The notes under the pieces: generated by a model
The model's database searches: none
Told to the model about the DNA's origin: nothing
The model's input: only the letters and a program-made list of their open reading frames with translations
Position numbers and translations under genes: made by a program
In this document: positions 30,971-43,222 of the stretch, one piece after another
Layout: the number at the start of each line of letters is the position of its first letter
Position numbering within the stretch: the first letter of the stretch is position 1
NCBI GenBank assembly: GCA_023014365.1
Contig: JAEBUN010000022.1
Span: 806,001 to 870,000, forward strand
DNA: 64,000 nucleotides
From: Lepiota brunneoincarnata
Lineage: Eukaryota; Basidiomycota; Agaricomycetes; Agaricales; Agaricaceae
Direction of reading: 5' to 3'

Positions 30971-33587
30971 TCATCCCAGTGGGTTTAACTCCGAATTTTC
31001 AGCTCCATCCGTTTGATCACTGTCACCCTCAGCTGTCAAGGTATCAATTGACAATGCTGAAATCTCCCGTAAAACTAACGACTGTGTTATCTTGCAACTT
31101 TGCTCACGGAGGTTAATAATCAGTCGTGTCCCCTGACAAGATACCCTAATCAGTGTGAAAGTTATTCAATCGGAGGGCAGGACATACACAAAAACAGTCG
31201 AAAACTGCAAACCACCTGACGAAAGATTAGTTACTTCCAGATTGTGGAGTGAATAACCTACGATGAAAAGTCTACCGCCCCTAAAAAGCCAGATCTACTG
31301 AAAGGGCCCATGGATAGATACTGTAAAATCCCGAACAGGGTTATAGCTGTATACTTGTAATGAGACTAGCCGAAAGGGGATCTGGGATAATCCAACTGCT
31401 TACCGAAGAGCCTGGATGTTCGGCACCAGCATAAGTAAGCCTTCCTAACCTGTATCATTAAAGGAATGGCATGGGCTCACGGGAGGATAAACAGTGTTCC
31501 ATCACGATAGAACAGGTAGATGATTGGCATACGTTTCTTCATGTAGCTCAATCTTTCGCGCAATGGAGTCCTGAAGAGTGATTAACCCTTCTAAACACAA
31601 AATAAACGCGAGCACGATCGAGTCCAACAATCGTTAGGCTTCAAGACCGACCAGGAGTGCCCACGGAGTCAAAGCGATGCAAGAACAAGGTGAGACGAAT
31701 GGTGATCTCGAGAAAATGAGGCAGACAAATATCTTTAGAAGAGTTAAAGTTCGAGAGTTAATGAGAGCGATTTTAGACGAGCTAGAGTGCAAAGGATGGA
31801 CAGTAAATTGACTGGTCTTTAACTACAGGTTGTACAGGCCTTAAATACGAAATTTTATGGATTTTTGATGAATATTTCGGAGCAGGAAGAAGATAAAAGA
31901 AGCAATCTCAAAAGCAAAAGTAAAGTACAGTAAGACAACCTAAAACAAACACGTAACAGGGGTTAAATATATAGAGAATACAAGTACATTACCATGACAG
32001 TGTGCAAGATGTAGAGAGGGATAAGAGAAGGAAATAGATTCATGGTACAACGAGACGAGACAGGAATGAAGAATTAAACATAAATTTCAAAACTAGAAGG
32101 TTGAAAAGAGGGGGGAATGGAGACAATAGATACTTAGTCCAAGATACGGATGGGTAGCTCGACAACAGGCACTCCAAACGTCGTTAGCGATCCGGTTAAT
32201 TAGAATCACAAGAGATTGATGAGAGGTTGCCGTTTCCATGGGCAACCGAACTCACAATCTCTACAGTCCCAAAAGCCCCGGCTTCTTTAATGCACTGAAA
32301 AAACTTGATGATAGTCAGAAGAACGAAGATAACTAGACGAACAAGATCAGCGGGCTGTCATATGGGGATCAAAAGACCCAAGTATCGCACGTGAGTTTGC
32401 GAACCGGTAGAGCCTTTTAATTTTAGTACTTTCACTCCTGATAGAATACGAGATACTAACATGGTCATGGACATCAGTCTATGTATCAGTGAAGATACCA
32501 CAATAGATCTCTTGGCCGTAAAACACCCAAGCAGTGGGATCCCATCAGCCATGTACTTCTGTGGCCACACAATCCCCTTCATCAAAGTCATTACAATACT
32601 AAGCTGGTTCATCGGTCAGTTAGCACCATGATAGACCCAAAGTTAACGGGACGCACAAGGACCTCCACTGTGTCAATCACAAGCATGAGACGAGATGCTT
32701 GAACTGCAGAGTTCGAGAAACGACATACCCACTGTTGTGGAAACCAGGAGGATGGTAACTACCATAAGTCAGAACAAGTGCTCAGGTTGATTTTCAAAAC
32801 AACTTACTTTTGACGTCCTGGGCCCACAGTGCACGCAACCGCAACAGCAGTAATATCTTGAAGATTGAATGTGAAATAATCGCCAACGTTCTGGAACCCA
32901 TTTAGTGGGTTCTTTCGAGATGCCGTATATACTTACAGTCCGCTGAGCCACTCAGAAGCAACGCAGCTAGGTCACAAAACAAATTTGCTCAGAGCAAGTG
33001 AAGGAGGACCGGGAAATATCTTACAACTAGTGATTACAGACTTTTGTCAGGTGTGGCAAAATCATAGCCTGAATAACCTACCGTGGCCGCCACATTCATC
33101 AGATATAAGGATGCAGGGGGAGACAAGAAGATGATACCCACTGAGGAGAGTATTTCTAGTTCTTGTCAGTTGGTGTGTCGGTAAAGAAGAGAATATTGGG
33201 AAGCTTACATCAAGTACAGGAGGGCGGACACGCGAAGTAAGGTATAGATAATCCGGATTAGTGGCCATGACCCACAGCTCAACAACAGCACGATGAGGTT
33301 AGTAAGCGCCACTTTATACATTGTCGACAATTACCGATGAATGAGGGCGACCTGTGGTTACTTGAGTCGCTGAGAATGGTGATATAATTCTTTACTAACC
33401 TCTCGTGGAAGCATATATAGTGAATCATAGACTAACAAAGTCATTGCTGGATCTGATAGAGTGTTGCATTAGCTGTCTATACCCCTTTAGATTTACCGAT
33501 GATAACATTGCAGGTGAAGTAAGCACTGAGTCGCGTAACCTTGAGGTCAACCTCAAAGTCATCCGCCGTGAAGACAGGGTCTGCCAT
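30971..33587 (-). pseudogene. DUF6533-like membrane protein, copy 6, split by a solo LTR
   Basis: ATG 33587 begins MADPVFTADDFEVDLKVTRL. The last exon encodes GTRLIINLREQSCKITQSL and ends at TGA 30971-30973. An LTR of 694 bp (31572-32265) is inserted in the exon region that in other copies encodes the IKLYRSLREAG segment, which inactivates the gene. The exon with LLLLRLRALWAQDVK is at about 32805-32870. Removing the insert restores colinearity with the other copies, so the gene copy is older than the insertion. Confidence 0.65.
31572..32265 (-). mobile_element. Solo LTR with GTCC target duplication
   Basis: The inserted segment begins TGAAGAG and ends CTCTACA, so it has TG...CA ends on either strand. 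It is flanked by GTCC at 31568-31571 and 32266-32269. The surrounding gene copy is continuous across the junction. On the minus strand TATTTAAGG near 31845 could be a TATA box, which suggests this orientation. It is related to 40355-41071 (both share the TGAAGAG start, CCCTTCTAA and TAAATTGACTG) and unrelated to the LTR at 7234. Confidence 0.75.
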
Positions 33588-36500
33588 AACTTTGTGAGAA
33601 GAGTATGGAGAACAGCGTAGGGATTTGTCTGCGTCATTAAATAACGACTCCCCCAGCTTCCACAGATGAATTGATATCTGACGTCCTGATCTTGCGTTTC
33701 TGGATAAGAAATGATCTAGTAAGGCGCAGCAGCGATCGATGGTGCCATCACTGCGTAAAGCAGCTAGTGGGGAAGCCACTCAACTTCCAACGCTCTGCTT
33801 CGCATTATTCCGAAAGCTTCAAGCATGTTTCAGTCACAGCACTAGTACTTACCAGCCCCTCATTCTAGCTAATTTAGGGTGATATAGGGTGTCCCTGTGC
33901 AAGACAAAAGCATAAAGAACCTCTACCGGAGGTTTGGTGATAAATTGGCGTGAGTGGTAATCGGCTCGAGCTGCTTCAAATAACCTTTCTCAAGCCGTTT
34001 GTTTGAAATGATCAAACCTTATCGTGAACTGTTTCCCTCCTTGCGACAAAGAAGCGGAAGGATTCGAATGATGTCCTTAATGCGACACTCGGGTCAAGGA
34101 TCTAAGGTCCAAACCAGTGTGCGTGCTCTCGACAGGATAAGTTTGTCCTCGCTTCCGCGTGTATCGCAAGTATTGGACTGAGGGAGATTAGCAAGGAACT
34201 AGGTATTGGGTGAAACAAGCTTGAAGAAGGGGTGTGAATGTGGAGGTTTACGCCTGCTTCTAAGGTGGTCCTACGAACGAGCATCGTGGAAAGATCTGCC
34301 TTTCATGCGTATTGTAAGCACCTGGGTCGAACTATGGTTGCAGCGGGAGTCCCGGTAACTATATCCACCAGTGTAGCATCCGTCACTTAATAATCCAATT
34401 CCACTGAAGGCCAGAAACCGCACCAGGACGCTCGAGCAGCTGTTACCATCAGGTCGGGCTTGTATCTGGTACTGTCCTTGCGAGGGACGACACCTTCGTC
34501 CCTCCTGTTCCTTCTCCCGTGAGTCAGACGGTTTTGGTTCGTGGTCATACTTCATATGACAGGTAATAGATGGGTTGTACGACTATGGGCTTCACGGCAG
34601 CGACAACTACGTGCTTTCGATCGATGTATTTACTGCTTGGAATTTTTGGTAAAGCGTTTGTCTTACAAAATCCCTCCTCCCTCGCATCAGAAGCCAACAA
34701 CTAGGGGATTTGCAGCCTATCTCTGAACCAACATCAGCATCACCCCTTTCCAAGCCGTTGTTCCTCTATCGCCCATGTCCAAAACGACCGGGTCTCTCTG
34801 AGTTGCCTTGTAAGACACTCACAAACACTATACCTCGCCAAGCGCTCGCCATGGTCATCATGTTTAAGTCCGCGTGCTTCCTCGCCCCTCCCCGACCTCC
34901 CTCCATAATGATCTGAACAATTCATCAAACATAGGAATACCTAGCGCCTTGCTCGTATGTGATCTTTTCGCGATTAGTGACACGAACACAACTTACCAGG
35001 AGCATGGCGTATGTCCTGTATTTTCTGGCCAGGACATTGTGTGTACATGCTTTGCCGACATCGCACTACCGCACAACCAGAGTTCAGCAACGGAATTTTA
35101 TTGAGATGAAATTATCCTTGACAAACTCCAACTATCGGAACGTACTATGCTCATCGACTAACAGCCTAACTTCTTCTCTCCTCCCTAATTATAATGACCA
35201 TCGTGTTCACCCGGGTCGCCGCAGTTGGCTCTGCACCAAGAGATGGGGGAGTGATTGGGTTTTTTAGCTGTCAGCAGATAGAGTGACACAGTGGACAACA
35301 TGTGTGTTCGGGGCTGTAGGTGTGTTGCTTTCATTTGCATCATCCGGTGCAGCAGACCGTGGAAAGATCAGGGAGGGTAGAGCTGGTGTAATGCAAGGGA
35401 AGGAGCAGCAGAGAGTGAGGGAGGGGCTAGATGAAAAGCACATAGGGGCGGACTTCACACTCATCGACAAATCATCGTTTGGCAGCTACCTCCTTTTCCT
35501 TCTTCCCTTGAATTTGATGCTACCGAACGTTGGCCGTCTGCAACTCGATGAGCGGACAGGGCCAGCTAAGCTGACCATGATAATTCGATGAACTTGATAG
35601 CAGGACCAAACACCAGCCTAGCTTGGGTTGAACGGCAGGTCAACGTTCGGCTGCGCTTTGCTCAGTGGTTCTCCAAGTGCCACCGTATCCGCTGCATTGA
35701 CCTGCACCCCGGCCCAGAACCCTCGTTATGCTGTCGCGGAGACCCCAGCAGGCATTGATGGGTGGGGGGCTTTGTGGCTCGGCTTGGCTTCCTGCGGTCT
35801 TTTCTCCGGTGTTCAATATTCAGGTTGTTCTAGTGGTCTGGGGTGGTGCCAATTAATTGCCCTGTCAGTCATCGCCTCCCCGGTCATTGCCACCAGGCCC
35901 AAGTGGAAACCCCGCACCAATCATACACCAACTGAAGCTTCAAGCTGATCCTATCAACACCCCTCCTGCGTTCACGGCCTCGGAGTTCCAGTACTCCGTT
36001 ACGATGCACTCAATGGCAATTGAAGAACGATTAGTGACGCTGACAATAAAAGAAACAATAAAAAACGAGCCCAGCATGTGAAACGGGTACTCGAGCTCAA
36101 GTCCGTCGACACGAGTAAACGCAAGGGGAAGGAATAGGATTGTGAAGTACGAACACGGACAGTGAGGAATAAAGAGCGAGAGAAGGAGAACGGGTGGGGG
36201 AGGGGGGAAACCACTAGCTAGCAAGGGGCTTGAGCACCCAGGATTTATACTATGGGTCCGAGACAATTATTAGAATGTGTCGTGAAGGAAAAATCAATGA
36301 GTACCTACGGAGACAGTGGAGGAGAATTAGGCTAAGGAGGTGATGCACCGGGAGCTTGAGGGCAATGTCTGGGGAGCTCCAAGCAGGTTGGACAGTGGTC
36401 AGGAGGGCGTGCAGCTTCCTCTCCCACGCGACATTCATGACTCAAGTGAAGTACCCACATCTCCATCCAAAGTGCAGCATATTCATTAAATAACATGGTA

Positions 36501-36754
36501 GGGAGAGAGGGAGAGAAGGAGAGGGAAGTGAACATTAAAGATACTCGAGCCCCCACTATATGCACCGTGTCTGTGATAACTGTCAAGGGGAAGTCTACAC
36601 TATGTTGGGAAGAGAAATGGACAGAGTAGTTAGGCGGGACAATGGAGAAGTACATAAAACAGGGTAAGAATGGCTGTCGTGCCACCAGGAAGCCTGGACA
36701 CAATTTCCTGGATTTTGTGGGTCGCGTCAACATATATGATATTGAAGGCAGGTA
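33588..36754. other. Gene-poor stretch
   Basis: The family's upstream block occurs at about 33740-33930. Further on, only short open frames without recognisable domains are seen (for example minus-strand hydrophobic frames at 35940-36266). No gene can be supported. Confidence 0.5.
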
Positions 36755-38725
36755 CTACAGGCGCGGTTCCTCTGTTATATCATCCTGGGGAGGTAATTCC
36801 TGATTCTCAACTCCATCTGGTTGATGACTGACTTGCTGAGCCGCATCATTGAAAAGCAATTCCGAGATTTCTCGCGAAATCAAGGACTGTGTCATCCCGC
36901 AATTTGCCTTGCGGAGATTGATGATCAGCCGCGTCCCCTGTCCCAGTGCCTTAATCGGTGCGAACATTCAATTATTAGAAAACATGGCCTACACAAAAGC
37001 AGTTGATGACTGCGATCCACCTAACAGGAGATGAGATACTTCCAGATTGTGCAGATAAACAGCCTACGGTGACCAGTCTACTGCAACTAAAAAGCCGGGT
37101 CCACTCGAAGGGCCTGTGGGCATCGTCCATAAACCCCAGAACAAGCTCGCAACTGTATACCAATGATGAATCTAGGAGAAAAGGATAAATCGACTGCTTA
37201 CTAAAGATTCTGTATGTTTCATGTCGTCACAAGGGAGCTGGCTTAACCAGTATTATTAGGGAATGACGCGGACTCACGGAACGATAAAGAGTGTCCCGTC
37301 ACGATAGAACAGATAGATGATTGGCATATATCTCTTTATATGAGCCAATCGTTGACGTAGTGAAGTCCCCGAGGCGTCTGCTTCCTTGATGGACTGATAA
37401 AGCTTGACGACGGCCAGCAGAACGAAGATCACTGAACGAGTAACATTGACTAAAGGTATTAAGTGGTCCCTGTAATGAACATCGAACCTGAGTTTAAAAA
37501 CCGGTAGGCTCTGTTTAAGTTTAGTGCCTGCACTCCTGATAGAATGTGAGGTACTAACGTGGCCGCAAAAGTCAGCCTGTGTATCAGAGAAAATACCACA
37601 ACGTTCCGATCGTCCACGTAGCACCCAGGCAGCGGGAATTCATTAATTGTGTATTTAGTTCGCCATATAATCTCAGTCATCAACACTTTTATAACACTAA
37701 GCTGATTCACCAGACACTTGGCGATTGAATTTGCAAGGAACCAAGAAATTGCAGGACGCACCAGTAGTTCTACTGTGTCAATCATAAGCATGAGATGGGA
37801 GTTGAGACGCTGGAACTATAGAAATCGGGAAAGAACGCACCAACTGTTATGAAAACCAGAACGAAGGTGACTACTATAGCTCATAGTGAGGATTCAGACT
37901 GATTATCACAACCACTTACCTTTCAAGTCTTGGGCCCACAGCGCACGCATTCGCAAAATCAGTAATACCTTGAACAGGATATGCAATATAACGGTCAACA
38001 ACCTGGAATACATTAAGTCGGTTCGTTCAAAGAGGCGTTAAGGACATACAACTCTGTAAGCCAACTGGAAGCAATACAGCTGTGTCATGAAACATGTTCA
38101 CTCAGACCAACTGAAAATGAACAGGGTAATGTCTTACAACTAGCGATAAGTGACTTCAATTAAGAGTAGCAAAAACGATAGCCAGGTTGACCTACCGAAG
38201 CAGAGAGATTTGCTCTGCGAGTGGCTGAAACGTTCCAGCGTGTAAGACATAGGTGCGGAGGAGAGATATTAACTCCCACTAAGGATAAACATCCTAATTC
38301 CTGTCAGCCGATGTTTTGGTAAAGGAGTGAAGACTGTAGTCCTCACGTCAAGTATAGGAGGGTACTTGTGCGAAGCAAGGTATAGATGATCCGAATTGGT
38401 GACCAACACCCACTGCTCGACATTAATGTCAAAATGTTGGTAAGTGTTACCCATAAATCCTCAAAAATTACCGATGAATGTGGGCGACCTATAGTTACTT
38501 GAGTAACCACGAAGGTGGATGCAATTCATTACCCACTTCTTCTGGAAACATGTGTAGTGAATCATAGACGAATGAAGCCAGTGCTGTACCTGACAGAGTA
38601 CTCCGTTAGCTGTTCTATACTGGGCAGATGATAACAGTGAAGGCAATACAGGTGAAATAGCCACTACGTCGTGTAATTTCGAGGTCAACCTTAAAGACAT
38701 CCGGCGTGAGTCCATTGTCGGCCAT
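36755..38725 (-). pseudogene. DUF6533-like membrane protein, copy 7
   Basis: ATG 38725 begins the MADNGLTPDVF-type exon; exon order follows copy 4. A continuous frame at 37274-37500 encodes VIFVLLAVVKLYQSIKEADA, IKRYMPIIYLF and YRDGTLFIVP, a hydrophobic helix plus the YRDGTLF motif seen near the C-terminus of DUF6533 proteins. FPLPGCYVDD (about 37620-37650) and GTRLIINLRKANC (last exon, stop at 36755) are also present. Copies 4 and 7 form the closest pair besides 5 and 8. Several exon joins cannot be closed, so it is probably inactive. Confidence 0.6.
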
Positions 38726-40354
38726 ACTTCTGTGAAAGCGGTATTGTTAACAGTATAGGAATTCGTGTGTGCCTTTCTCCCTGAGTCACTATTAAATGAC
38801 CGAAGCGATAGCCCAAGCATCAACAGGCCACAGATGGTCTAGCATCTGGTCCTTCATTGGACCGTACTTGAGTTGGGGACCCTGTACTCGAACGTAGCAA
38901 TTCATGATGCGATCGCTACGTAGTGTAGTTAGTGGGACGGCTGCTCAGCCCCCAATGCCGTGCCCCGATTGGTTTCAGGAAACTTCGGATCATAGCATTT
39001 GTTTATGCCAGCCCAGTCTTCTAGCCAAGTTGCCCTAGATATCATATTGCGACAACTGGGTCATACCTTTGAAGGTTAAATTGACACAGCACATGCTGGG
39101 GGAGAAGGGATTATCAGCCACCAGTGATGGTGGCGTTGGATCCGATACTATCTTCATCATGATAAGCGATGACACTATCATTTGTCGTGGATTTTGACTT
39201 CGTCCGACGCCGCTATGGGAGTTTCCTGCTCTAAGTTTAAACCAAGGTCTAAGACCAATCCTTACACATTATTTCTTGTTCAATCCAGATGCATTTACTG
39301 GCTCGCGGTGGGTATTGTTACATTCCTCATGATCTAGGGTCCCGGATCATGGATAACCATATGTCACGGCAAAATGCATGCCTACCACTCTGGGGAGCGA
39401 CTCTTCTCAGAAAGACCCTCTCTTGATCCTGAGCAATAAAGGACATGACCTCCACACATACCGCCCACACACCGCACCACATCCGCATAGCCATTTTCAT
39501 CTTTGCATCTCATCCTGCCCCTCCAGATTCTCGGTGACCCTCTCCGTGCCTGCGCCGCCGCCCCCCTCGTGCACCACTGACCTGTTGCACCTGTCTGCAT
39601 CTTGGTAGCTTCACAGATTGCGGTGAAAAAATCTGTGGACGGCAGACTCCTATTATGATTTAGGCAGCAACTACGATTGTTCTCAATTCCTATGTAAATA
39701 GTAGTACATAGTCTTCCCGTACTTAAGTTGATGGGCAGCACTCGCTAGAATCCAATTCTTCCGTTTGGATCCTAGTGATTCGTTATTCATATCCTTGTCT
39801 CGACGCAATACTGCGTAAATATTCTCGTTACCATGTCGCTGGCATTCACTTTCTTGTATCGACAGTGATCCCCTGAAAGGGCATGGAAGGACATGAAGTA
39901 TATCGGGAGGAAGAGATAGAGCCACAGTCGAAGCAACAAGGATGACTCAAGAAGTTCAACTAGGTATCCCACCTCCAATCTTGGGGCTCTCTCTGGTGCC
40001 ACATGGGATCGAGGTTTGCAACAGCGAGAGGGCTATCACGCCTAGGTTCGCAGGCGCCTTAAGTCGTCATGTACGTACAGCCCCTTACCCTCATGTCGTC
40101 TTTGTGACCCCCAATCCAGAAACAACTTATTCAGTGTATGCCTTCCCAAGGCGATCCACTTCGCTTCTTGGTGTAATTATGTCTATACCGCCAGGATGGT
40201 TTTTTCCGAGATTTCACTACAGTCGCCTCTGAGATAACGCATAGCAGTTGGGAGAACGTCCGGGCTATGGTTTGAGAGAGTGTGTGTTATGACAGAGACC
40301 GAAAAGAAATGCTATTTAAAAATAAATTGAAAGCAATAAAATACTGCTATGTCT
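38726..40354. other. Unassigned stretch after copy 7
   Basis: Upstream family block near 38900-39000, then unique sequence. Minus-strand frames at 39683-40002 are hydrophobic in part (LLRLWLYLFLPIYFMSFHAL) but lack an ATG-to-domain context. No gene called. Confidence 0.45.
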
Positions 40355-41071
40355 TGAAGAGACGTAGACCCTTCTAACGTGAAACGCTGAGAGACGATAC
40401 ACCGCAAAACGATGGTCCCGAAACGTAGCGCAACAAAGCGAAACAAGGTGCGAGTGTGAACGGCAAAACGCTCACTGGGCTTCGAAAACCTCACAAGAAT
40501 GTCTGAGAAGGAAAATAAATCATATGAGAGGGACCTAGAGACTGAGCGAGAGAGAGAGCGGGCCGTAAATTGACTGCCGAGCTCAAAAGTGAGCTCGGAA
40601 CTTTATATACAAGTAAAATATTGTACTAGCTATGTTTTCTGTACTGAAACAGATCGGAAAATTGAGAGATAATTATACTAGGACAGATCTGGGGGATAGC
40701 GAGGGTGAAACAGGGGGAAAGTAAGAAGTTTTCGTGGCTATGTGAACAGATATTAGAGAAGTTGAAAGGAGCCAGTCAAAGGGGTGGTGTGCGAGGCTCA
40801 GAAAAGTATATATATGGGAGGAAAACTTATGCTATAGTTCAGCTTCAGGGAAGAGAATAGAAATGTTGTGAAAATTTATGTGTTAAGAAATGTAAGAGAT
40901 TTCGAGCGAAACGGATATGTTGTGGAATGGTTGGCTCCGTTCAGCTGGGCACTCCGAGCTCTTGATCCGGGGTTCGACCCGGGTTTGGGTTTCGGGTTCC
41001 GAGCTCGGGTTCCGAACGCTATGAGAGGTGGCATAGGGCGGTCATGTGCAGCCGCATGCCCACCTCTAGCA
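40355..41071 (-). mobile_element. Second solo LTR of the 31.6-kb type
   Basis: Starts TGAAGAG like 31572, then CCCTTCTAA, a shared TAAATTGACTG (about 40565) and a minus-strand TATATAAAG (near 40600). The right end, around CACCTCTAGCA, parallels CAATCTCTACA of the other LTR. A GTCT repeat at 40351-40354 and 41081-41084 might be a target duplication but does not sit exactly at the presumed right end. Confidence 0.5.
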
Positions 41072-41310
41072 GTTGTAATGGTCTATTGAAGGTGTATGGG
41101 ATGCGTTAAATCTATTTTTTATGAAAGTCATCAATGGAGGTATCTTTGAGACCAGCCGTCCCCTCTAAGTGGAGTTGGCGACTAAATGCATGGAAAATCC
41201 GCTCCATCTTGCGAGTAGAAGCGTCTGAAATCTTTGCTAGGTGCCTGTTAATCAGTGATGCAGCCTCCAAGAACTGTTTGTGGTGGCTTGGAGATGGAAT
41301 CTCTTCCATA

Positions 41311-42950
41311 GCCTAAGCAGTATGGCCAAAAACACCGTAAGCTCATTCACACTCCCGTCTCGTCATATCCGGCTGCAAAGGCCTAACAAGCTGGCCTCGC
41401 GCCCTCAATCACTGGCATTCTCGAGTTCCAGAATCTTCGCCAATTTAGGATCTTGACCCCCACTCTATATCCCCAATCAGACTATAAATTGTGATTGGTG
41501 GCAACTCTCCTATCAGGCACTTCCCACCCGTCGCGCTTCCAATTACCTGAAGAAACCGTAACTCTCAGGGCACAACCTCCGTTATGATTCGTATATGAAT
41601 CTCAACTCTAAGGTGTGCGTCGAGCCCCCGTATTGTACGATATCACACATGGCGGTATTGTGTTTGTATGCCGGTGTGTTGCAGACATCCGAAAGGGGCC
41701 CGAGGAACAACGGGGGTTGGCAGGAAGGGTGGAAGACAACAAAACGGTACAGGTTGAAGCTCGATTATTGGGTGGTTGTAGTGGTTGTACGAGTATTGTT
41801 TATTCAGTGGTTTAGCATGCTTCCTCGAAACATTCAGTATATACTAGTAACGAGGCCTAGAGGCGACGGGATTTCGGTGACAATGCCAATATGTACCAGA
41901 AGAGTATAATAATCAATGTAATAGGTAGAGCAGGAAAATCTGTTATCCATCAGGCATTACTGAACCAATCGTCTCTTCGATTACCTATTCAACTTTGTCC
42001 TCCCATCGAGAATCGCCTGATCTACCATTCCAACAACCCTCTAGGGCGCTCATATTGAGAAACGCTCTCCCTCGAGCTGCTGCTACACACCCACTGCTTG
42101 AGGTCCCGTAGTGGCATTTGGGACATTCTCGAGCTAGCTGTGGATGAAGTTGATGAGAATGCCGAATTAAGGTCCGGGGGGTTGACTGCCAGATAGGTTC
42201 CGTTAGATATAGTAGCACTATCACTGATTCAGCAAGAACCCCTCTTTTTCCTCTCTCGAGTTTGATGGAGGGCGCCAGATACGATCCATAGCTATGGCAT
42301 GGAAACGAATTGATTTCTTGATCAAGGGATGCTGACTCGGGATGTGAGAAGAAAGGGCAGGCGCATGGCGGAGAGGAGGTCTGAGGCGAGACGTGCAGAT
42401 GCTATAATTGGTGCCATGACGCTCTGGTTCGGTGGGGTAATTCCCTGAGGTGCCCGCGTTCCGAGATAGCATTCCGACTGCGTTTTTCCCTGAATACAGG
42501 AATCCTGGGCAGAGAATATGCGTAGTACAGGGTCATGCGGATCTCGGTTGTCCCCTAACACACAGCTGCTACATCCCCCGGCTGCATTAGAGCCGAAGCT
42601 CTCCACAGACTGCCTTTTAGGCGCTCGTTCGTGCAAACTTACTGCTACCGGGTCGGTTACTTCAGGCGTCGCATGAGAGACCAGAGGGAGCGATTGATCA
42701 TAATAAGGGAGAGAGTACGGCGTAGCACCGTCTTTGACATATTTTTCCACCAAGCCGACTCAACTTTCGCCCCCTCGAAAGAAATAAGCTGCGAGAACCT
42801 GCCCTGCCGATACCAATAGGAAAATCCATCGACAAATGAGTAGAATCAAGCCTACTATACCACCTCTTATCTCGTGGGCGCAGCGCCAACATGAGCGGTA
42901 CGGTCAGGGCACGACGAGGGAAGGGGCTGCTGGCATAGTAAGGGTGATAA
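41311..42950. repeat. Repeats S (copy 2) and T (copy 1)
   Basis: S copy 2 spans ~41311-41770. T follows (~41940-42950), with landmarks GAGAAACGCTCTCCCTCGAG, AGATAGGTTCCGTT, GGTGCCCGCGTTCCGAG, GGGAGAGAGTACGGCGTAGCA and GTAGAATCAAGCCTACT. T has partial minus-strand frames (GTYLAVNPPDLNS at ~42160-42200; DSTHLSMDFPIGIGRAGSR at ~42775-42850) conserved as peptides in its second copy, so it may be a decayed gene. No family recognised. Confidence 0.6.
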
Positions 42951-43222
42951 AAGAGGGAAAGGAATAACGGGAAGCGAGGCGGAGGGTGGAAAAAAAGGGA
43001 ACGTGAGTATGTAGGTGGAACATTGGACGCTCAATTCTGGGTAGTCATACAAATATCATAATATAACACACTATATTCACTTCTACCAGTTTCACTGTCA
43101 CTACGCCATGCTGCCTGTGTCGATGGCAATCGGTGTGCATGAGAACCATCGACCGGTAGCGACGGAACCGTGGTATACCTCCACACCATATTTAACCATC
43201 AAAACACCAGAAGGAATAGGCT

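Noticed and set aside
39683..40232. Overlapping hydrophobic and basic frames on both strands
   Set aside because: No frame has an ATG with a domain or splice-supported continuation.
40961..41000. tRNA T-arm-like GGGGTTCGACCC
   Set aside because: The stem does not pair in tRNA register and there is no acceptor, D or anticodon arm. It is a GC-rich palindrome with GGGTTT repeats inside the solo LTR.
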